DNA of 64,000 nucleotides from Desulfacinum hydrothermale DSM 13146 (GCF_900176285.1 NZ_FWXF01000021.1:1-64000), one strand, 5' to 3'. Shown: positions 1 to 8,782, numbered from the stretch's first letter. The notes: generated by a model not told the origin, from the sequence alone. Translations and numbers: made by a program.

Positions 1-237
<237 letters not shown>

Positions 238-296
238 ATCCCTTTCTTAAGGGCGATGGGACAGCGCTGATGCGAAGACCCTATTCCCAGATTGGG

Positions 297-410
297 CCGG
301 TGGCTATGGCGAGGAGGCCACACCCGTTCCCATCCCGAACACGGCAGTTAAGCTCCTCAGCGCCGATGGTACTGCGTGGGTGACCGCGTGGGAGAGTAGG
401 TCGCCGCCGG
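297..410 (+). rRNA. 5S ribosomal RNA
   Basis: About 114 nt with the standard 5S organisation: self-complementary ends ('ccggtggc' and 'gtcgccgccgg' form helix I) and the conserved internal segment 'cccatcccgaacacggcagt' of loop B/helix III. It lies about 60 nt after the 23S 3' end, as in a normal rRNA operon, and is followed at once by a strong intrinsic terminator. Confidence 0.93.
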
Positions 411-423
411 TCCATTATTCGAG

Positions 424-459
424 AAGGCCGGAACCTGATGGACAGGTTCCGGCCTTTTT
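424..459 (+). terminator. Rho-independent terminator of the rRNA operon
   Basis: A perfect 14-bp stem (aaggccggaacctg / caggttccggcctt) with a 5-base loop is followed by a run of T. It begins about 14 nt after the 5S gene. Confidence 0.93.
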
Positions 460-460
460 G

Positions 461-785
461 CGTTGGGACTCTCGCCTTCTCGTGTCATCGCCTTCGGCCC
501 CGTCCATCCCATCCAGCACGCATTCCAGAACCCCACCCCGCCGGACGGCCTGGATCATGGTGGCGTGCTCGCCCTTGGGTCGCCCTGGAGGCATGGATGC
601 CTGAAAGGGAAGAGGGGGCCGTTCGCTGTGCCCTCTTCCGTGATGGTGGAGGGGGAAAAGGGGGAGATAACGAGCCGGACAACACCACCTCCTGACCTCC
701 CAGAGGTGGAGCTGTCGGCAGGCAGGGGAGAGCACCGGGGCGCGGGTGCAAACCCCTGTCATCTGCGCAGTGGGGGTAATTCTAC
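461..785. other. Intergenic region, no gene recognised
   Basis: This 325-base gap lies between the rRNA terminator and the stop of the leftward gene at 786. Several overlapping open frames exist on both strands, but none has a convincing ribosome-binding site or a recognisable product. Purine-rich stretches near 640-670 and a 'cctcctgacctccc' stretch near 690 resemble the intergenic filler at 22030-22075. I see no RNA gene here. Confidence 0.5.
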
Positions 786-1595
786 CTAGGCATTGGAGGC
801 ATCTTCTGGTGCCGGGGCGCTCTGGCCGCGACCCGGGAAGTCCTGGATCCGGTAGCCATGTTTTTCGTCCACGATGTTGGCCACCATCTTGTAGACGGTC
901 TTAAGCGGAATGTGTGCCGGGCAAGCCTCTTCACAGAGGCCGCAGTAGACGCAATAGCCCACCATGTGGACCGCCCGGGTGAACAGAAATTCCGGGTTGG
1001 CGGGCGGAAGGGTGGAGCCCGTCTTGGGAACGAAGGTGTCCTCTTCCAGCGTGCACTCGTGGCAGAAGCAGACGGGGCAGATGTTGCGGCAGCCGTAGCA
1101 CTTGACGCAGCGATCGAAGGCATCCTTCAGAAATTGCATGTCCTTGACCAGATTCTTGGGGGTGGCGGTCACCACCTTGGGGCTGGGGGGCAGGTCGGGT
1201 TTTTCCCCCGCCACCAGGGCGTCCGGCCAGGGTTTGAGGCATCCGCAGCGCTGGGCCAGGTCGGGAGAGCACGAAAAGCCCACCAAGGTCACCCGCTTGG
1301 GATTGATCTGGCTCGCCTGGACCAGCTTGTGGAAGGCCCGTTCTTCACAACCGCGAACCATGACCGCAAGTCTTTGGGTGGGATCCAGCCGGGTGAGGCG
1401 CAGGAGCACTTTCACCAGTGGATAACGGGCCTGGCCGGGCTTTTCCAAATCTCCCAGGGAAAGGCTTTCCAGCTCTTCTGCGCGGGTGAAGAGGTGCGGA
1501 TGAATGTGTTCGCCCTCTTTTTTGAGGGCGAGAAACCCGTCCACGACGCCGTCCGCTAAAAGTTTTTTCGCGTAATCCCGGATTTGATCTTTCAT
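786..1595 (-). CDS. FrhB/FdhB-family iron-sulfur protein (coenzyme F420 hydrogenase/dehydrogenase beta-like)
   Basis: A 269-residue protein with the pattern of the FrhB/FdhB-like beta subunits common in sulfate reducers. The N-terminal half has the 'VDGFLALKKEG' and 'PHLFTRAEEL' motifs. The C-terminal half is Cys-rich, with CVKCYGCRNICPVCFCHEC followed by a ferredoxin-like CVYCGLCEEACP, enough for at least two [4Fe-4S] clusters. Family members pass electrons between a hydrogenase or formate dehydrogenase and flavin or heterodisulfide-reductase partners in the cytoplasm. I placed the start at 1595 (MKDQIRDY), because the longer reading to 1622 adds nine residues unlike the family. It is codirectional with the rnf operon but separated from it by rseC on the other strand, so it may have its own promoter. 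The electron partner is unknown; the Sec-FdhA at 8783 is one candidate. Confidence 0.75.
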   Translation of the reverse strand: MKDQIRDYAKKLLADGVVDGFLALKKEGEHIHPHLFTRAEELESLSLGDLEKPGQARYPLVKVLLRLTRLDPTQRLAVMVRGCEERAFHKLVQASQINPKRVTLVGFSCSPDLAQRCGCLKPWPDALVAGEKPDLPPSPKVVTATPKNLVKDMQFLKDAFDRCVKCYGCRNICPVCFCHECTLEEDTFVPKTGSTLPPANPEFLFTRAVHMVGYCVYCGLCEEACPAHIPLKTVYKMVANIVDEKHGYRIQDFPGRGQSAPAPEDASNA

Positions 1596-1677
1596 GGCGA
1601 TTCCCTGTATTGGTAGATTCAACTAGCCAGGCTTGTTGGCCCGTTACGATTGGTTGTCACTCTCCCAGGAGGTTCCC

Positions 1678-2142
1678 ATGCTCACAGAGCACGGTGTGGT
1701 GCAAGGTGTTCAAGATCAGTCCGCGTATGTGAAGGTGGAACGCAGCGAAGCGTGCCACAGCTGCCACTCCCAGGGCGCTTGTAAGATGCTCAGTAGCAAG
1801 GAGATGGTGGTGGAGGCCGCCAATGATCTAGGCGCCCGGGTTGGCGACCAGGTGGAGATCGGCCTTCCGACCGGATCCTTTCTCACCATGTCCCTCGTTG
1901 TCTATTTCGTGCCCGTGGTGGCCTTTGTGGGCGGGGCCGCGTTGGGCTGGTCCAAGGCGGCCGTCCTGGGCCTCAATCCCACCCTGGCATCCGTGCTCGC
2001 CGGTTTTGGAGCCATGGCGGTGGCCTTCGTGGCGGCCAAGGGCTTTGACCGGCGAGCCGGATCACGGACGCACTATCGGCCGCGCATTATGCGGATTTTG
2101 CCAAGCTCTCCGGCTCCTGAAGCGGCCGACGATAGCAAATGA
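1678..2142 (+). CDS. rseC: RseC/MucC-family protein (SoxR-reducing system component)
   Basis: A 154-residue protein with the RseC plan: a short N-terminal domain with four closely spaced cysteines (CHSCHSQGACKM, after EAC), then two hydrophobic helices at roughly residues 60-80 and 85-110, and a polar tail. In Escherichia coli, RseC works with the Rsx complex (an Rnf homologue) to keep SoxR reduced and also affects sigma-E. Lying against the rnf operon fits that link. The start at 1678 is chosen for a strong AGGAGG seven bases upstream; a longer reading from 1633 lacks one. The last 56 bases overlap convergently with the 3' end of the rnfB-like gene. Confidence 0.85.
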   Translation: MLTEHGVVQGVQDQSAYVKVERSEACHSCHSQGACKMLSSKEMVVEAANDLGARVGDQVEIGLPTGSFLTMSLVVYFVPVVAFVGGAALGWSKAAVLGLNPTLASVLAGFGAMAVAFVAAKGFDRRAGSRTHYRPRIMRILPSSPAPEAADDSK

Positions 2143-4201
2143 GTCCGCAGCGAAGGCAGCGTTGCGCTTCCCGGCGCACCTGTTCTTCCGAAAATCCCAA
2201 TTCCACTTCCGCCTCCGGGTTCGCCATCTGTTCAACCGGAGACAGGGCAGGCATCTTTTCCCTCGGCTGCGGGGACAAGGGCTCCAGCGTGTCAACGGTG
2301 AGAACCCGAGTGGAGCGCCGGATCATGCCCGGCGGTGCGGCCACCTCTTCTCCCATGAGTCGTTTATGAACGGAGGCGGCGCCGCGTCGGCCCGCACCGA
2401 TGGCTTCCACCACCGCCTTGTAGTCGGTTGTGGCCTCGCCGGGGCGGAAGATGCCGACGTCTTCCTCGGCGAAGGGACCGGCGTAGGGAACGACCGTTTC
2501 CCAGTGGTCGGTTCTCACCAGTTCCTGTTGGTCGCCTTCTCCGCGCTGTTCATAGACCGGCGCGTAGATGAGTTCCGGAAACCTTCCGGCGCCGGTCACC
2601 AGGGTCTGCACAGGGATGTGCTGGAGCGCCGCCTGTTCGTGCAGTTGCTGCAGGGTCTGTCCGGGAACGTATTTCTCCAGAGACGCCACCTCCACATGGG
2701 TCAGATCACCGGCGCGTCCGAACATGCGGGTGATGGCGGATCGGAAATGGAAGGTGATACCCTGAGCTTCCGCCGCCTGAAGTTCTTCGTCCGTAAAGGG
2801 GGATTCCTGGCGGGATCCGCGAAAGACCACGTGAACGTGCTGGGCACCCAATGTTTTGAGCAGGTGCGCGGCATCGATGGAGGCGTTTCCGCAGCCCACG
2901 ATCATGGCGTCGCCGGCAAGCTGGGGCGCCTTGCCGGCCATGTGGGCGAAGGACAGATGGACCAGGAGATGGACGCCGGGCAACATCTGGTACGGCTCCG
3001 TGGGAAGCCCTTCACTCATCTGGCTGTCCCATCCGCCGGTGGCCACGAAGACGGCATCGTAGCCCTCTTGGAGAAGATCGCCAATGGCCACGTCCCGGCC
3101 CAGTTTCGTGTTGGTATGGGCCGTCACGCCCGTCTCCAGGATGCCTTGAATTTCCCAGTCGAGCACATCCTTGGGCAGCCGGGAATCGGGGATGATGGTT
3201 CGAAGCAGTCCGCCCAGGTGGGGCTTGCCTTCATAGACGGTGGGTTCGTGGCCCAGCCGGGCCAAAAAGAAGGCTGCGGTGAGGCCCTCGGCGCCACCAC
3301 CAATCACGGCGATTCGCTTTCCGGTGGGGGGCGCCTTCTCGATGGGAATTCGGCTCCCGCTCTTCATCTCAAAGTCGGCCACGAATCGTTTGATGGGATT
3401 AATGGCCACCGGCTCGTCCAGCAGGTTGCGTCGGCATTCGTTTTCGCAAGGATGCACACAGATACGGCCACAGACCAGGGGAAAGGGGTTCTTTTCCTTG
3501 ATGATGCGCACCGCCTCCAGGTAGTCGCCGCGTCCGGCCGCGTCGATGTAGGCGGGGATATCGATCCCTGCCGGACAGGTGCGTTGGCACGGAGCGGAGC
3601 ATTGATCCAGGGTGTATTCCTGGGTGACGCGGCGGGAATTGGAGGTGAGGGTGATGATGTGCTTGGGGCAGACCCGCTCGCAGGTGCCGCAACCGGTGCA
3701 AAGGGATGCATTCACCCTGGGAAGGCCGTCTTCTCCCATGGACAAGGCGCCGAAGGGGCATGCCTTGACGCAGGAACCCAGTCCCAGGCAACCCACGGGG
3801 CATTCCTTGGCACCGCCGCCGAGGAGCATGGCAGCACGACAATCGTTGAGGCCGTCGTAGATGTATTTGAGGTCCGCTTCCTGGGGGCCGTAGTAGCATC
3901 CGGGGCGGGCGATTTCGGGTTCCACCTCCTTGATCTCGATGCCCAGGATAGAGGCTACCTTGGCGTGGGTGGCGGGGCCGCCTCCCACGCAGATGGTCGG
4001 TGGAGCCTTGCCCGTGGCAATGGCCTCGGCAGCGCCGGAGCAGCCCGGAAACCCGCAGCCGCCGCAATTGGCTCCGGGAAGGGCTTCTTCCACTGCCACG
4101 ATGAGGGGATCCACGTAAACGTAAAAGATCTTGGAAGCGGCGGCCAAACCCACGCCGGCCACGAACCCTAGTCCACCAATGGCCAAGATTGCTGAAAGCA
4201 T
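2087..4201 (-). CDS. rnfB: RnfB fused to a GltD-type FAD/NAD(P)H oxidoreductase
   Basis: A 704-residue fusion. Residues 1-200 are RnfB: an N-terminal membrane helix, the [4Fe-4S] Fes motif (GANCGGCGFPGC) and a two-cluster ferredoxin domain (CLGLGSCVKACPFGA, CTGCGTCERVCP). From about residue 210 to the end is a complete glutamate-synthase-small-subunit-like module: its own cysteine-rich N-terminus (CSAPCQRTCPAGIDIPAYID), a first Rossmann motif for FAD (IAVIGGGAEGLTAA), a second for NAD(P)H (AMIVGCGNASIDAA), and a C-terminal CLRCGLIC. Ordinary RnfB is only about 180-450 residues. RnfB is the ferredoxin-facing subunit; the extra module should bind a pyridine nucleotide. ATG at 4201 is preferred over GTG at 4207 because GAGGG lies just upstream. 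It is the last gene of rnfCDGEAB, 70 bases after rnfA. Confidence 0.92.
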   Translation of the reverse strand: MLSAILAIGGLGFVAGVGLAAASKIFYVYVDPLIVAVEEALPGANCGGCGFPGCSGAAEAIATGKAPPTICVGGGPATHAKVASILGIEIKEVEPEIARPGCYYGPQEADLKYIYDGLNDCRAAMLLGGGAKECPVGCLGLGSCVKACPFGALSMGEDGLPRVNASLCTGCGTCERVCPKHIITLTSNSRRVTQEYTLDQCSAPCQRTCPAGIDIPAYIDAAGRGDYLEAVRIIKEKNPFPLVCGRICVHPCENECRRNLLDEPVAINPIKRFVADFEMKSGSRIPIEKAPPTGKRIAVIGGGAEGLTAAFFLARLGHEPTVYEGKPHLGGLLRTIIPDSRLPKDVLDWEIQGILETGVTAHTNTKLGRDVAIGDLLQEGYDAVFVATGGWDSQMSEGLPTEPYQMLPGVHLLVHLSFAHMAGKAPQLAGDAMIVGCGNASIDAAHLLKTLGAQHVHVVFRGSRQESPFTDEELQAAEAQGITFHFRSAITRMFGRAGDLTHVEVASLEKYVPGQTLQQLHEQAALQHIPVQTLVTGAGRFPELIYAPVYEQRGEGDQQELVRTDHWETVVPYAGPFAEEDVGIFRPGEATTDYKAVVEAIGAGRRGAASVHKRLMGEEVAAPPGMIRRSTRVLTVDTLEPLSPQPREKMPALSPVEQMANPEAEVELGFSEEQVRREAQRCLRCGLICYRRPLQEPESLAKSA

Positions 4202-4271
4202 AGTCACCCTCTTAGTAGTTGCTCCATCGGGCCAGGAGAACCCATCCTTCGATCAAGTGAGGCGACGGGCT

Positions 4272-4847
4272 TCACACCATGCCCAAAAAGCCCAGGAAAG
4301 CCAGCGCCAGCAACCCTCCAGAGATAAGACCCACCGGGAGTCCCTGAAGGTGTTTGGGAACGGGTGCCACGAGGATCCGCTCGCGGATGCCCGTCAGCAT
4401 GATCAGGGCCATTCCATAACCGACCGCCGATGCGAAGGCGAAGACAAGGGTCTTGATGAAGTTGAAATCTTCCTCCACGCACAAAACGGCCACGCCCAAC
4501 ACCGCGCAGTTGGTGGTGATGAGCGGGAGGTAGATCCCCAAGGCCCGGTAGAGGGCCGGGACGGACTTCTGGAGGAACATCTCGACCAGCTGCACCAAGG
4601 AAGCGATCACCAGGATGAAGGCGATGGTCTCCAGATACTCCAGACCAAAGGGAGCCAGCACGTATTTTTCGACCAGCCAGGTGATGCAACTGGCCAGCGT
4701 GATGACGAACACCACGGCCATGGCCATCCCCGTGGCCGTATCCATGCGGTTGGACACCCCGAAGAAGGGACAGTTCCCCAGGTAGCGGGCGAGAATGATG
4801 TTGTTGACGAAGACGGCGCCGACGATCAACAGCCAATACTCGTGCAT
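4272..4847 (-). CDS. rnfA: Rnf complex subunit A (integral membrane)
   Basis: A 191-residue, six-helix membrane protein of the RnfA/NqrE family. The typical opening 'VGAVFVNNIILARYLGNCPF' is present, and so is the 'TNCAVLGVAVL' loop with the cysteine that, with its counterpart in RnfE, coordinates the intramembrane iron-sulfur centre. It sits in the rnf operon 18 bases after rnfE and before the rnfB fusion. RnfA and RnfE are homologous, inversely oriented subunits that form the core through which electrons cross the membrane during Na+ or H+ pumping. Confidence 0.96.
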   Translation of the reverse strand: MHEYWLLIVGAVFVNNIILARYLGNCPFFGVSNRMDTATGMAMAVVFVITLASCITWLVEKYVLAPFGLEYLETIAFILVIASLVQLVEMFLQKSVPALYRALGIYLPLITTNCAVLGVAVLCVEEDFNFIKTLVFAFASAVGYGMALIMLTGIRERILVAPVPKHLQGLPVGLISGGLLALAFLGFLGMV

Positions 4848-4865
4848 GATGTTTACCTCCGTCGG

Positions 4866-5459
4866 CTACGCGCGTTTGGCGCTGATCAGGTTCATGATCG
4901 CCAGGATGACGGCCAAGCACAAAAAAGCGCCGGGAGGCTTGAGCATGATGGCGAACGGCTGGAAATGGGGCCCTGCCAAGGGCACTCCGAAGACGCTCCC
5001 GGAGCCCATCCATTCCCGCACGGCCCCGAGAAAGGTCAGGGACATGGTAAACCCAATGCCCATGCCCAAGCCGTCTGCGGCGGAGAGAATGAGTCCGTTT
5101 TTGGATGCAAAAGCTTCCGCTCGTCCCAGGATGATGCAATTGACCACAATGAGGGGAATGAAGATGCCCAAGACCTTGAAAAGGGGATAGAAGTAGGCTT
5201 GCATCACCAATTCCACAATGACCACGAAAGAGGCGATGATGACGATAAAACCGGCGATCCGAACCTTGCTGGGGATCACGTTGCGTAGCAGTGAGACCAG
5301 GATGTTGGAGCAGACCAGCACGAAGGTGGTGGCCAGCCCCATGCCCAGCCCGTTCTTGGCGGCGGTGGTAACGGCCAGGGTGGGGCACAGGCCCAACACG
5401 AGCCGGAAAGGAGGCACCTCTTTCCAGAGACCCTTGGTGAATTCGCTCAACACACTCAT
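4866..5459 (-). CDS. rnfE: Rnf complex subunit E (integral membrane)
   Basis: A 197-residue membrane protein of the RnfE/NqrD family with six predicted helices. The hallmark segments are 'LVLGLCPTLAVTTAAKNGLG' near residue 25 and 'LIVVNCIILGRAEAFAS' near residue 115; each carries one conserved cysteine (Cys in GLCP and VNC). It begins three bases after the rnfG stop and is followed closely by rnfA, so it is translated within the same operon. Length and motifs match the family with no anomalies. Confidence 0.96.
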   Translation of the reverse strand: MSVLSEFTKGLWKEVPPFRLVLGLCPTLAVTTAAKNGLGMGLATTFVLVCSNILVSLLRNVIPSKVRIAGFIVIIASFVVIVELVMQAYFYPLFKVLGIFIPLIVVNCIILGRAEAFASKNGLILSAADGLGMGIGFTMSLTFLGAVREWMGSGSVFGVPLAGPHFQPFAIMLKPPGAFLCLAVILAIMNLISAKRA

Positions 5460-5462
5460 GGC

Positions 5463-6047
5463 TCAAAGCACCTCCTCTTTGATCTTCGGGAAGAGCTTGA
5501 TGGCTTCCTGCACGGCGGTCACCGCGGCCGTACTGGAAATGGTGGCTCCGCTCACGGCGTCGATCCGCCCTCCCTGGGTGGACAGCTTCACCTGGTCCAG
5601 ACCCTTCAACTTGGCAAACTGCCGGGTGAAGGCCGGCTCGGTGATGCGGGCGCCCAGGCCCGGCGTCTCGCTGTGGGTCATGACGCTTACGCCCGTGAGG
5701 GTCCCGTCGGGCGCGAAACCGATCATGAGGGAGACGGGGCCGTGATAGCCGCTGGCCGTCGCATCGTAGGCGAAGGCGACGATCTTGCCGTCCTTCTTGG
5801 CCGGGAAGACATCCTTCAGGATGGGCTGGCCTTTCTCGTCGGTTCCCAGCTTGACTTGGATCTTGTCGGTGATGGGATCGTTGTCGTAGCCTTCCGGTAG
5901 CACCACCTTGAGGGACGGGCCCTTCACGAATTTGAGCAGTTGGTATTCCCGCGGCGCCTTGGTGGCTTCGTTCACATAGGAAAGAACCAGCCCCGAAGTG
6001 CCGCAGATGGCTGTCAGCACAACGACCATCTTGATCAAGTCACGCAC
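5463..6047 (-). CDS. rnfG: Rnf complex subunit G (FMN-binding)
   Basis: A 194-residue protein with one N-terminal membrane helix (residues 5-25, ending near 'GLVLSYVNEATKAPREY') and a periplasmic FMN-binding domain. The flavinylation motif SGATISSTAAV near the C-terminus carries the threonine that receives FMN through a phosphoester bond in RnfG/NqrC. 'THSETPGLGARI' is the usual preceding loop. Its 5' end overlaps the rnfD stop by eight bases, which indicates translational coupling. No flavin transferase (ApbE) gene is seen in the window. Confidence 0.95.
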   Translation of the reverse strand: MRDLIKMVVVLTAICGTSGLVLSYVNEATKAPREYQLLKFVKGPSLKVVLPEGYDNDPITDKIQVKLGTDEKGQPILKDVFPAKKDGKIVAFAYDATASGYHGPVSLMIGFAPDGTLTGVSVMTHSETPGLGARITEPAFTRQFAKLKGLDQVKLSTQGGRIDAVSGATISSTAAVTAVQEAIKLFPKIKEEVL

Positions 6048-7017
6048 TTTCCTGCACCCTCCCTATGACTCGTGGACGGATTCGATCCAACAAGGGGGTG
6101 ATGCCGTTCATGAGCAGCACGGCGAACGGGGCCCCCTCCATGTACGTACCCCATGTGCGGATGATGATGATGAGGCATCCGCAGCCCAGCCCGTAGAGGA
6201 CCATGCCCGGAAAGGTCACGGGGCACGTCCCCGGTTCCGTGGCCAGGAAGAACGCGGAAAGAAAGACCCAGCCGGCCAGCACGTGAAAAGTGGGCGAAGC
6301 GTAGAGGCTCGGATCGATCAGGTGGCAGACGGCGGCAAAGATCCAAGCTCCCGCCAGGCAGAAGACGGGAATAGGCCAGCGGATGACGCGCCGTGCGATC
6401 AGGTAGATGCCACCCAGCAAGACGGCCAGTACGGAAACGGTTCCCGCCGTTCCCGGCACATTGCCGAGGAAAAGATCCGTCCAGGGAATGTCCCGGATCA
6501 CCTGGATACCGTCCATCTTGAGTATGTCCATGGGCGGGTATTCGATGTAGCCTCCAGGCTCCAGGCCGAAGGCCGGATGGGGCATGGGAAAGGATTGGAG
6601 GATGTGGGGGTAGGAGATGAAGATGAACCCGTAGCCGACCAGGACGCAGCTGAAAGGATTGCTTCCAAATCCCCCAAAAAGCTGGCGGCCGACCAGGATG
6701 GCCGTGACGGAGCCCAGCACGCAGATCCACCCGGGGACTTCCGGAGAAAGGATGAGCCCAAGCAGGAGGCCGGCCACCACCGCCGAGCCGTCGGAAACGG
6801 TCACGGGACGCTTCAAGGCCTTTTGCCACACGGCTTCCGCCACGACGGCGCTCACCACGCACAGCAAGGCCACACGCACAGCGTTCCAGCCGAAGTAGTA
6901 CCAACCGGCCAAAAGGCAGGGGAGAAGCGCGATGGCGAAATCCACCATCATGCCCTGGACCGTTCGCCCGGAGTGCCAGTGCGGAGACGGAGAAACAATG
7001 AGACCAGGTCGCTTCAT
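6040..7017 (-). CDS. rnfD: Rnf complex subunit D (integral membrane, FMN-binding)
   Basis: A 325-residue membrane protein of the RnfD/NqrB family with about eight to ten helices. It begins with the typical 'SPHWHSGRTVQGMMVDF' and ends with a segment around 'GTYMEGAPFAVLLMNGITPL' and the terminal 'LLDRIRPRVIGR'. The presumed covalent FMN loop is 'PGTAGTVSVLA'. Start 7017 (MKRPGL) overlaps the rnfC stop by four bases (ATGA-type coupling); longer readings run back into rnfC. Together with RnfG it carries flavins on the outer face of the electron path. Confidence 0.95.
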   Translation of the reverse strand: MKRPGLIVSPSPHWHSGRTVQGMMVDFAIALLPCLLAGWYYFGWNAVRVALLCVVSAVVAEAVWQKALKRPVTVSDGSAVVAGLLLGLILSPEVPGWICVLGSVTAILVGRQLFGGFGSNPFSCVLVGYGFIFISYPHILQSFPMPHPAFGLEPGGYIEYPPMDILKMDGIQVIRDIPWTDLFLGNVPGTAGTVSVLAVLLGGIYLIARRVIRWPIPVFCLAGAWIFAAVCHLIDPSLYASPTFHVLAGWVFLSAFFLATEPGTCPVTFPGMVLYGLGCGCLIIIIRTWGTYMEGAPFAVLLMNGITPLLDRIRPRVIGRVQESA

Positions 7018-8336
7018 GACTCCTTCCTCATTTCCAGGATCTCGCGTTTGCCATGGCGGATCAGTTGCACCATGGGGCGTTTGGCCGGACAAACGAAGGC
7101 ACACAGGCCGCATTCGATGCAATGGGCCAGGTATTGGGCCTCCGCATCGTGAAAGCGGCCGTACTCGCACAGTTTGCCCAGCTCGTTGGGCAAAAGCTTC
7201 ATGGGGCAGACGGGAACGCAATGGCCGCAGTTGATGCAGGCCCGGTAATTGTAAGTGTGGACCTCATCCGGCTGCTGGACCAGGACAAAGTCGGAGGCCA
7301 CCAGCGGGGCCTGCCGGTCGAACTGGGCATAGCCCAAGAGCGGGCCGCCCACCACGATCTTGGCTGGTTGCGGTGCCGCGTTGGCCGCTGCCAGGATGGG
7401 TTCCAAAGGCGTTCCGGCGGGAACTCGATAGAGCCGGTGCAGCCCCGATTTCCACGACGAGACCTGCACCAAGATTTCCAGGGGCAGAGTTCCGTCCGTG
7501 AGAAACCGTCCCAGCTGCCAGGCCGTGGTCACATCGATCACGGCAACACCCACCAGGCGCGGATCAGAGGCCGGCTGCGGCACCTGCTTGCCGGTCACAA
7601 GCTGGACGAGAACGGGAGTGAGGGCGGACGGGTAAACGTTTTCCAGACCCCGACAGTCCACTCCTTGCTCCTGGAGGGATCGAAGCAATTCCCCACCGGG
7701 AGGCGCGCTGCGGTCGTAGACCAGAACCACCCGCGAGGCCTGGGACAGGGCCTTGAGCGCCGCAACGGCCTGGACGACGAAGGAGCCCAGATGGCCCAAC
7801 ACGGTCCGACGCACCATCTCGCCGGGTTGGCGGTCCAAGCCGTTGATGATGAGGGTCTCAATGGGGTTGTGGAAGGGGGCGTCGGTGAGCTGGAAGGCCT
7901 CAGAGGCCGTTTCGGGCGAGCAGATACGGGCGGGAAAGGGCCACGGGTGACGGTCCGTTTCCGCAAAGCCCGCCTCGGTAAGCGCCTTGGCAAGGGCCAC
8001 GGGAGCAGCGCCCTGTGGCGGCGCTTGGCTCGCCGGGGCCCCGTCCCCCAAGGGCTGGAGGACGACGGCCTGGGCCTTTTGCCCGTCGGGCGTGTTGACG
8101 GTGCGGATCCCTTCCACGGATCCCGCTGCGGACGCCCGCAACATCGGAAGGCGTGGATCCTGGAACCGGCCCACCACCGCGCCGGCCTCCACGGTTTGCC
8201 CGGGAGCGACCTGGGCTTCCGCCCGGCCCCATGGGCCATCCAGCGGAATGAAGATCTTTTCGGGATGGGGAAGAACGTCGGGCGGCGGCGGGCTTCCTGG
8301 ACTTGCTGCGATAAGAGCGATTTTGGCTAGCTTCAT
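7014..8336 (-). CDS. rnfC: Rnf complex subunit C, with a degenerate NADH/FMN site
   Basis: A 440-residue RnfC: an N-terminal barrel-sandwich region (HPEKIFIPLDGPWGRAEAQV), a Rossmann-like middle, and two C-terminal [4Fe-4S] motifs (CINCGHCVPVCPMKL and CIECGLCAFVCPAKRP). In ordinary RnfC the middle domain has a glycine-rich NADH/FMN loop of the GLGGAGFPT type and a downstream NGAECEP motif. Here the aligned stretches read EAGFAETDRHPWPFPAR and INGLDRQPGEM, so both are lost. The fold seems intact, but NADH oxidation at this subunit is doubtful. It is the first gene of the rnf operon and has a promoter at 8554-8583. Start 8336 (MKLAKIAL) fits family length. Confidence 0.9.
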   Translation of the reverse strand: MKLAKIALIAASPGSPPPPDVLPHPEKIFIPLDGPWGRAEAQVAPGQTVEAGAVVGRFQDPRLPMLRASAAGSVEGIRTVNTPDGQKAQAVVLQPLGDGAPASQAPPQGAAPVALAKALTEAGFAETDRHPWPFPARICSPETASEAFQLTDAPFHNPIETLIINGLDRQPGEMVRRTVLGHLGSFVVQAVAALKALSQASRVVLVYDRSAPPGGELLRSLQEQGVDCRGLENVYPSALTPVLVQLVTGKQVPQPASDPRLVGVAVIDVTTAWQLGRFLTDGTLPLEILVQVSSWKSGLHRLYRVPAGTPLEPILAAANAAPQPAKIVVGGPLLGYAQFDRQAPLVASDFVLVQQPDEVHTYNYRACINCGHCVPVCPMKLLPNELGKLCEYGRFHDAEAQYLAHCIECGLCAFVCPAKRPMVQLIRHGKREILEMRKES

Positions 8337-8553
8337 GCTTTTTCCGATCGTGTCCCAATCCTTAAACTGGTTGACAGATACGCTCAGAAACCGCCTGAAA
8401 GACCGGCGGGCCCCTGGATTCACCCAGGGCGTCCGCGACTCCGCTATTGTGAAAGGGTTAACATCTTTTCGAAAAAACTGGCCAATGCACGGCCCCGGGC
8501 ACCCCGCCTGTCTTCCCGTCCTGGGCGGCAGGAAGCGCCCCACGATTAGGCAT

Positions 8554-8583
8554 TTTATAGATAAAGAGACTGTCAGGTGTCAA
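8554..8583 (-). promoter_or_regulatory. Sigma-70-type promoter for rnfCDGEAB
   Basis: On the minus strand a perfect -35 TTGACA (8578-8583) lies 18 bases before a -10 TATAAA (8554-8559). Initiation near 8546 would give a leader of about 210 nt before rnfC, containing a small hairpin near 8410-8428 (ccctgg/ccaggg). The rest of the 8337-8782 gap between divergent rnfC and fdhA shows no clear promoter for fdhA and no gene. Confidence 0.7.
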
Positions 8584-8782
8584 GCCAATTGAGACATGAG
8601 GCACAAGATGGGCCTTGGTCACAACGAGGACGCCTTGATTTGCACACTCTCCTGTGCTAGAGGGAGGAGTGCGGGTGGGGATGCCCGCCGGTCGATGTGA
8701 AAGGATGCACGAGCTTTTTGCCGTGCGCCTCCTCGCCCCGACCGCCCGGTGACCCAGTGTTGATTGCGAAAAGGAGAGGTCC

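Noticed and set aside
1841..4171. A 776-codon open frame antisense to the rnfB fusion
   Set aside because: It is an opposite-strand shadow caused by high G+C. The rnfB frame has complete iron-sulfur and Rossmann motifs; the antisense one has none.
7014..8543. RnfC starting upstream at 8543
   Set aside because: The extra N-terminal residues (GRQAGCPGPCIGQFF) are unlike the family. The start at 8336 matches family length and lies downstream of the promoter.
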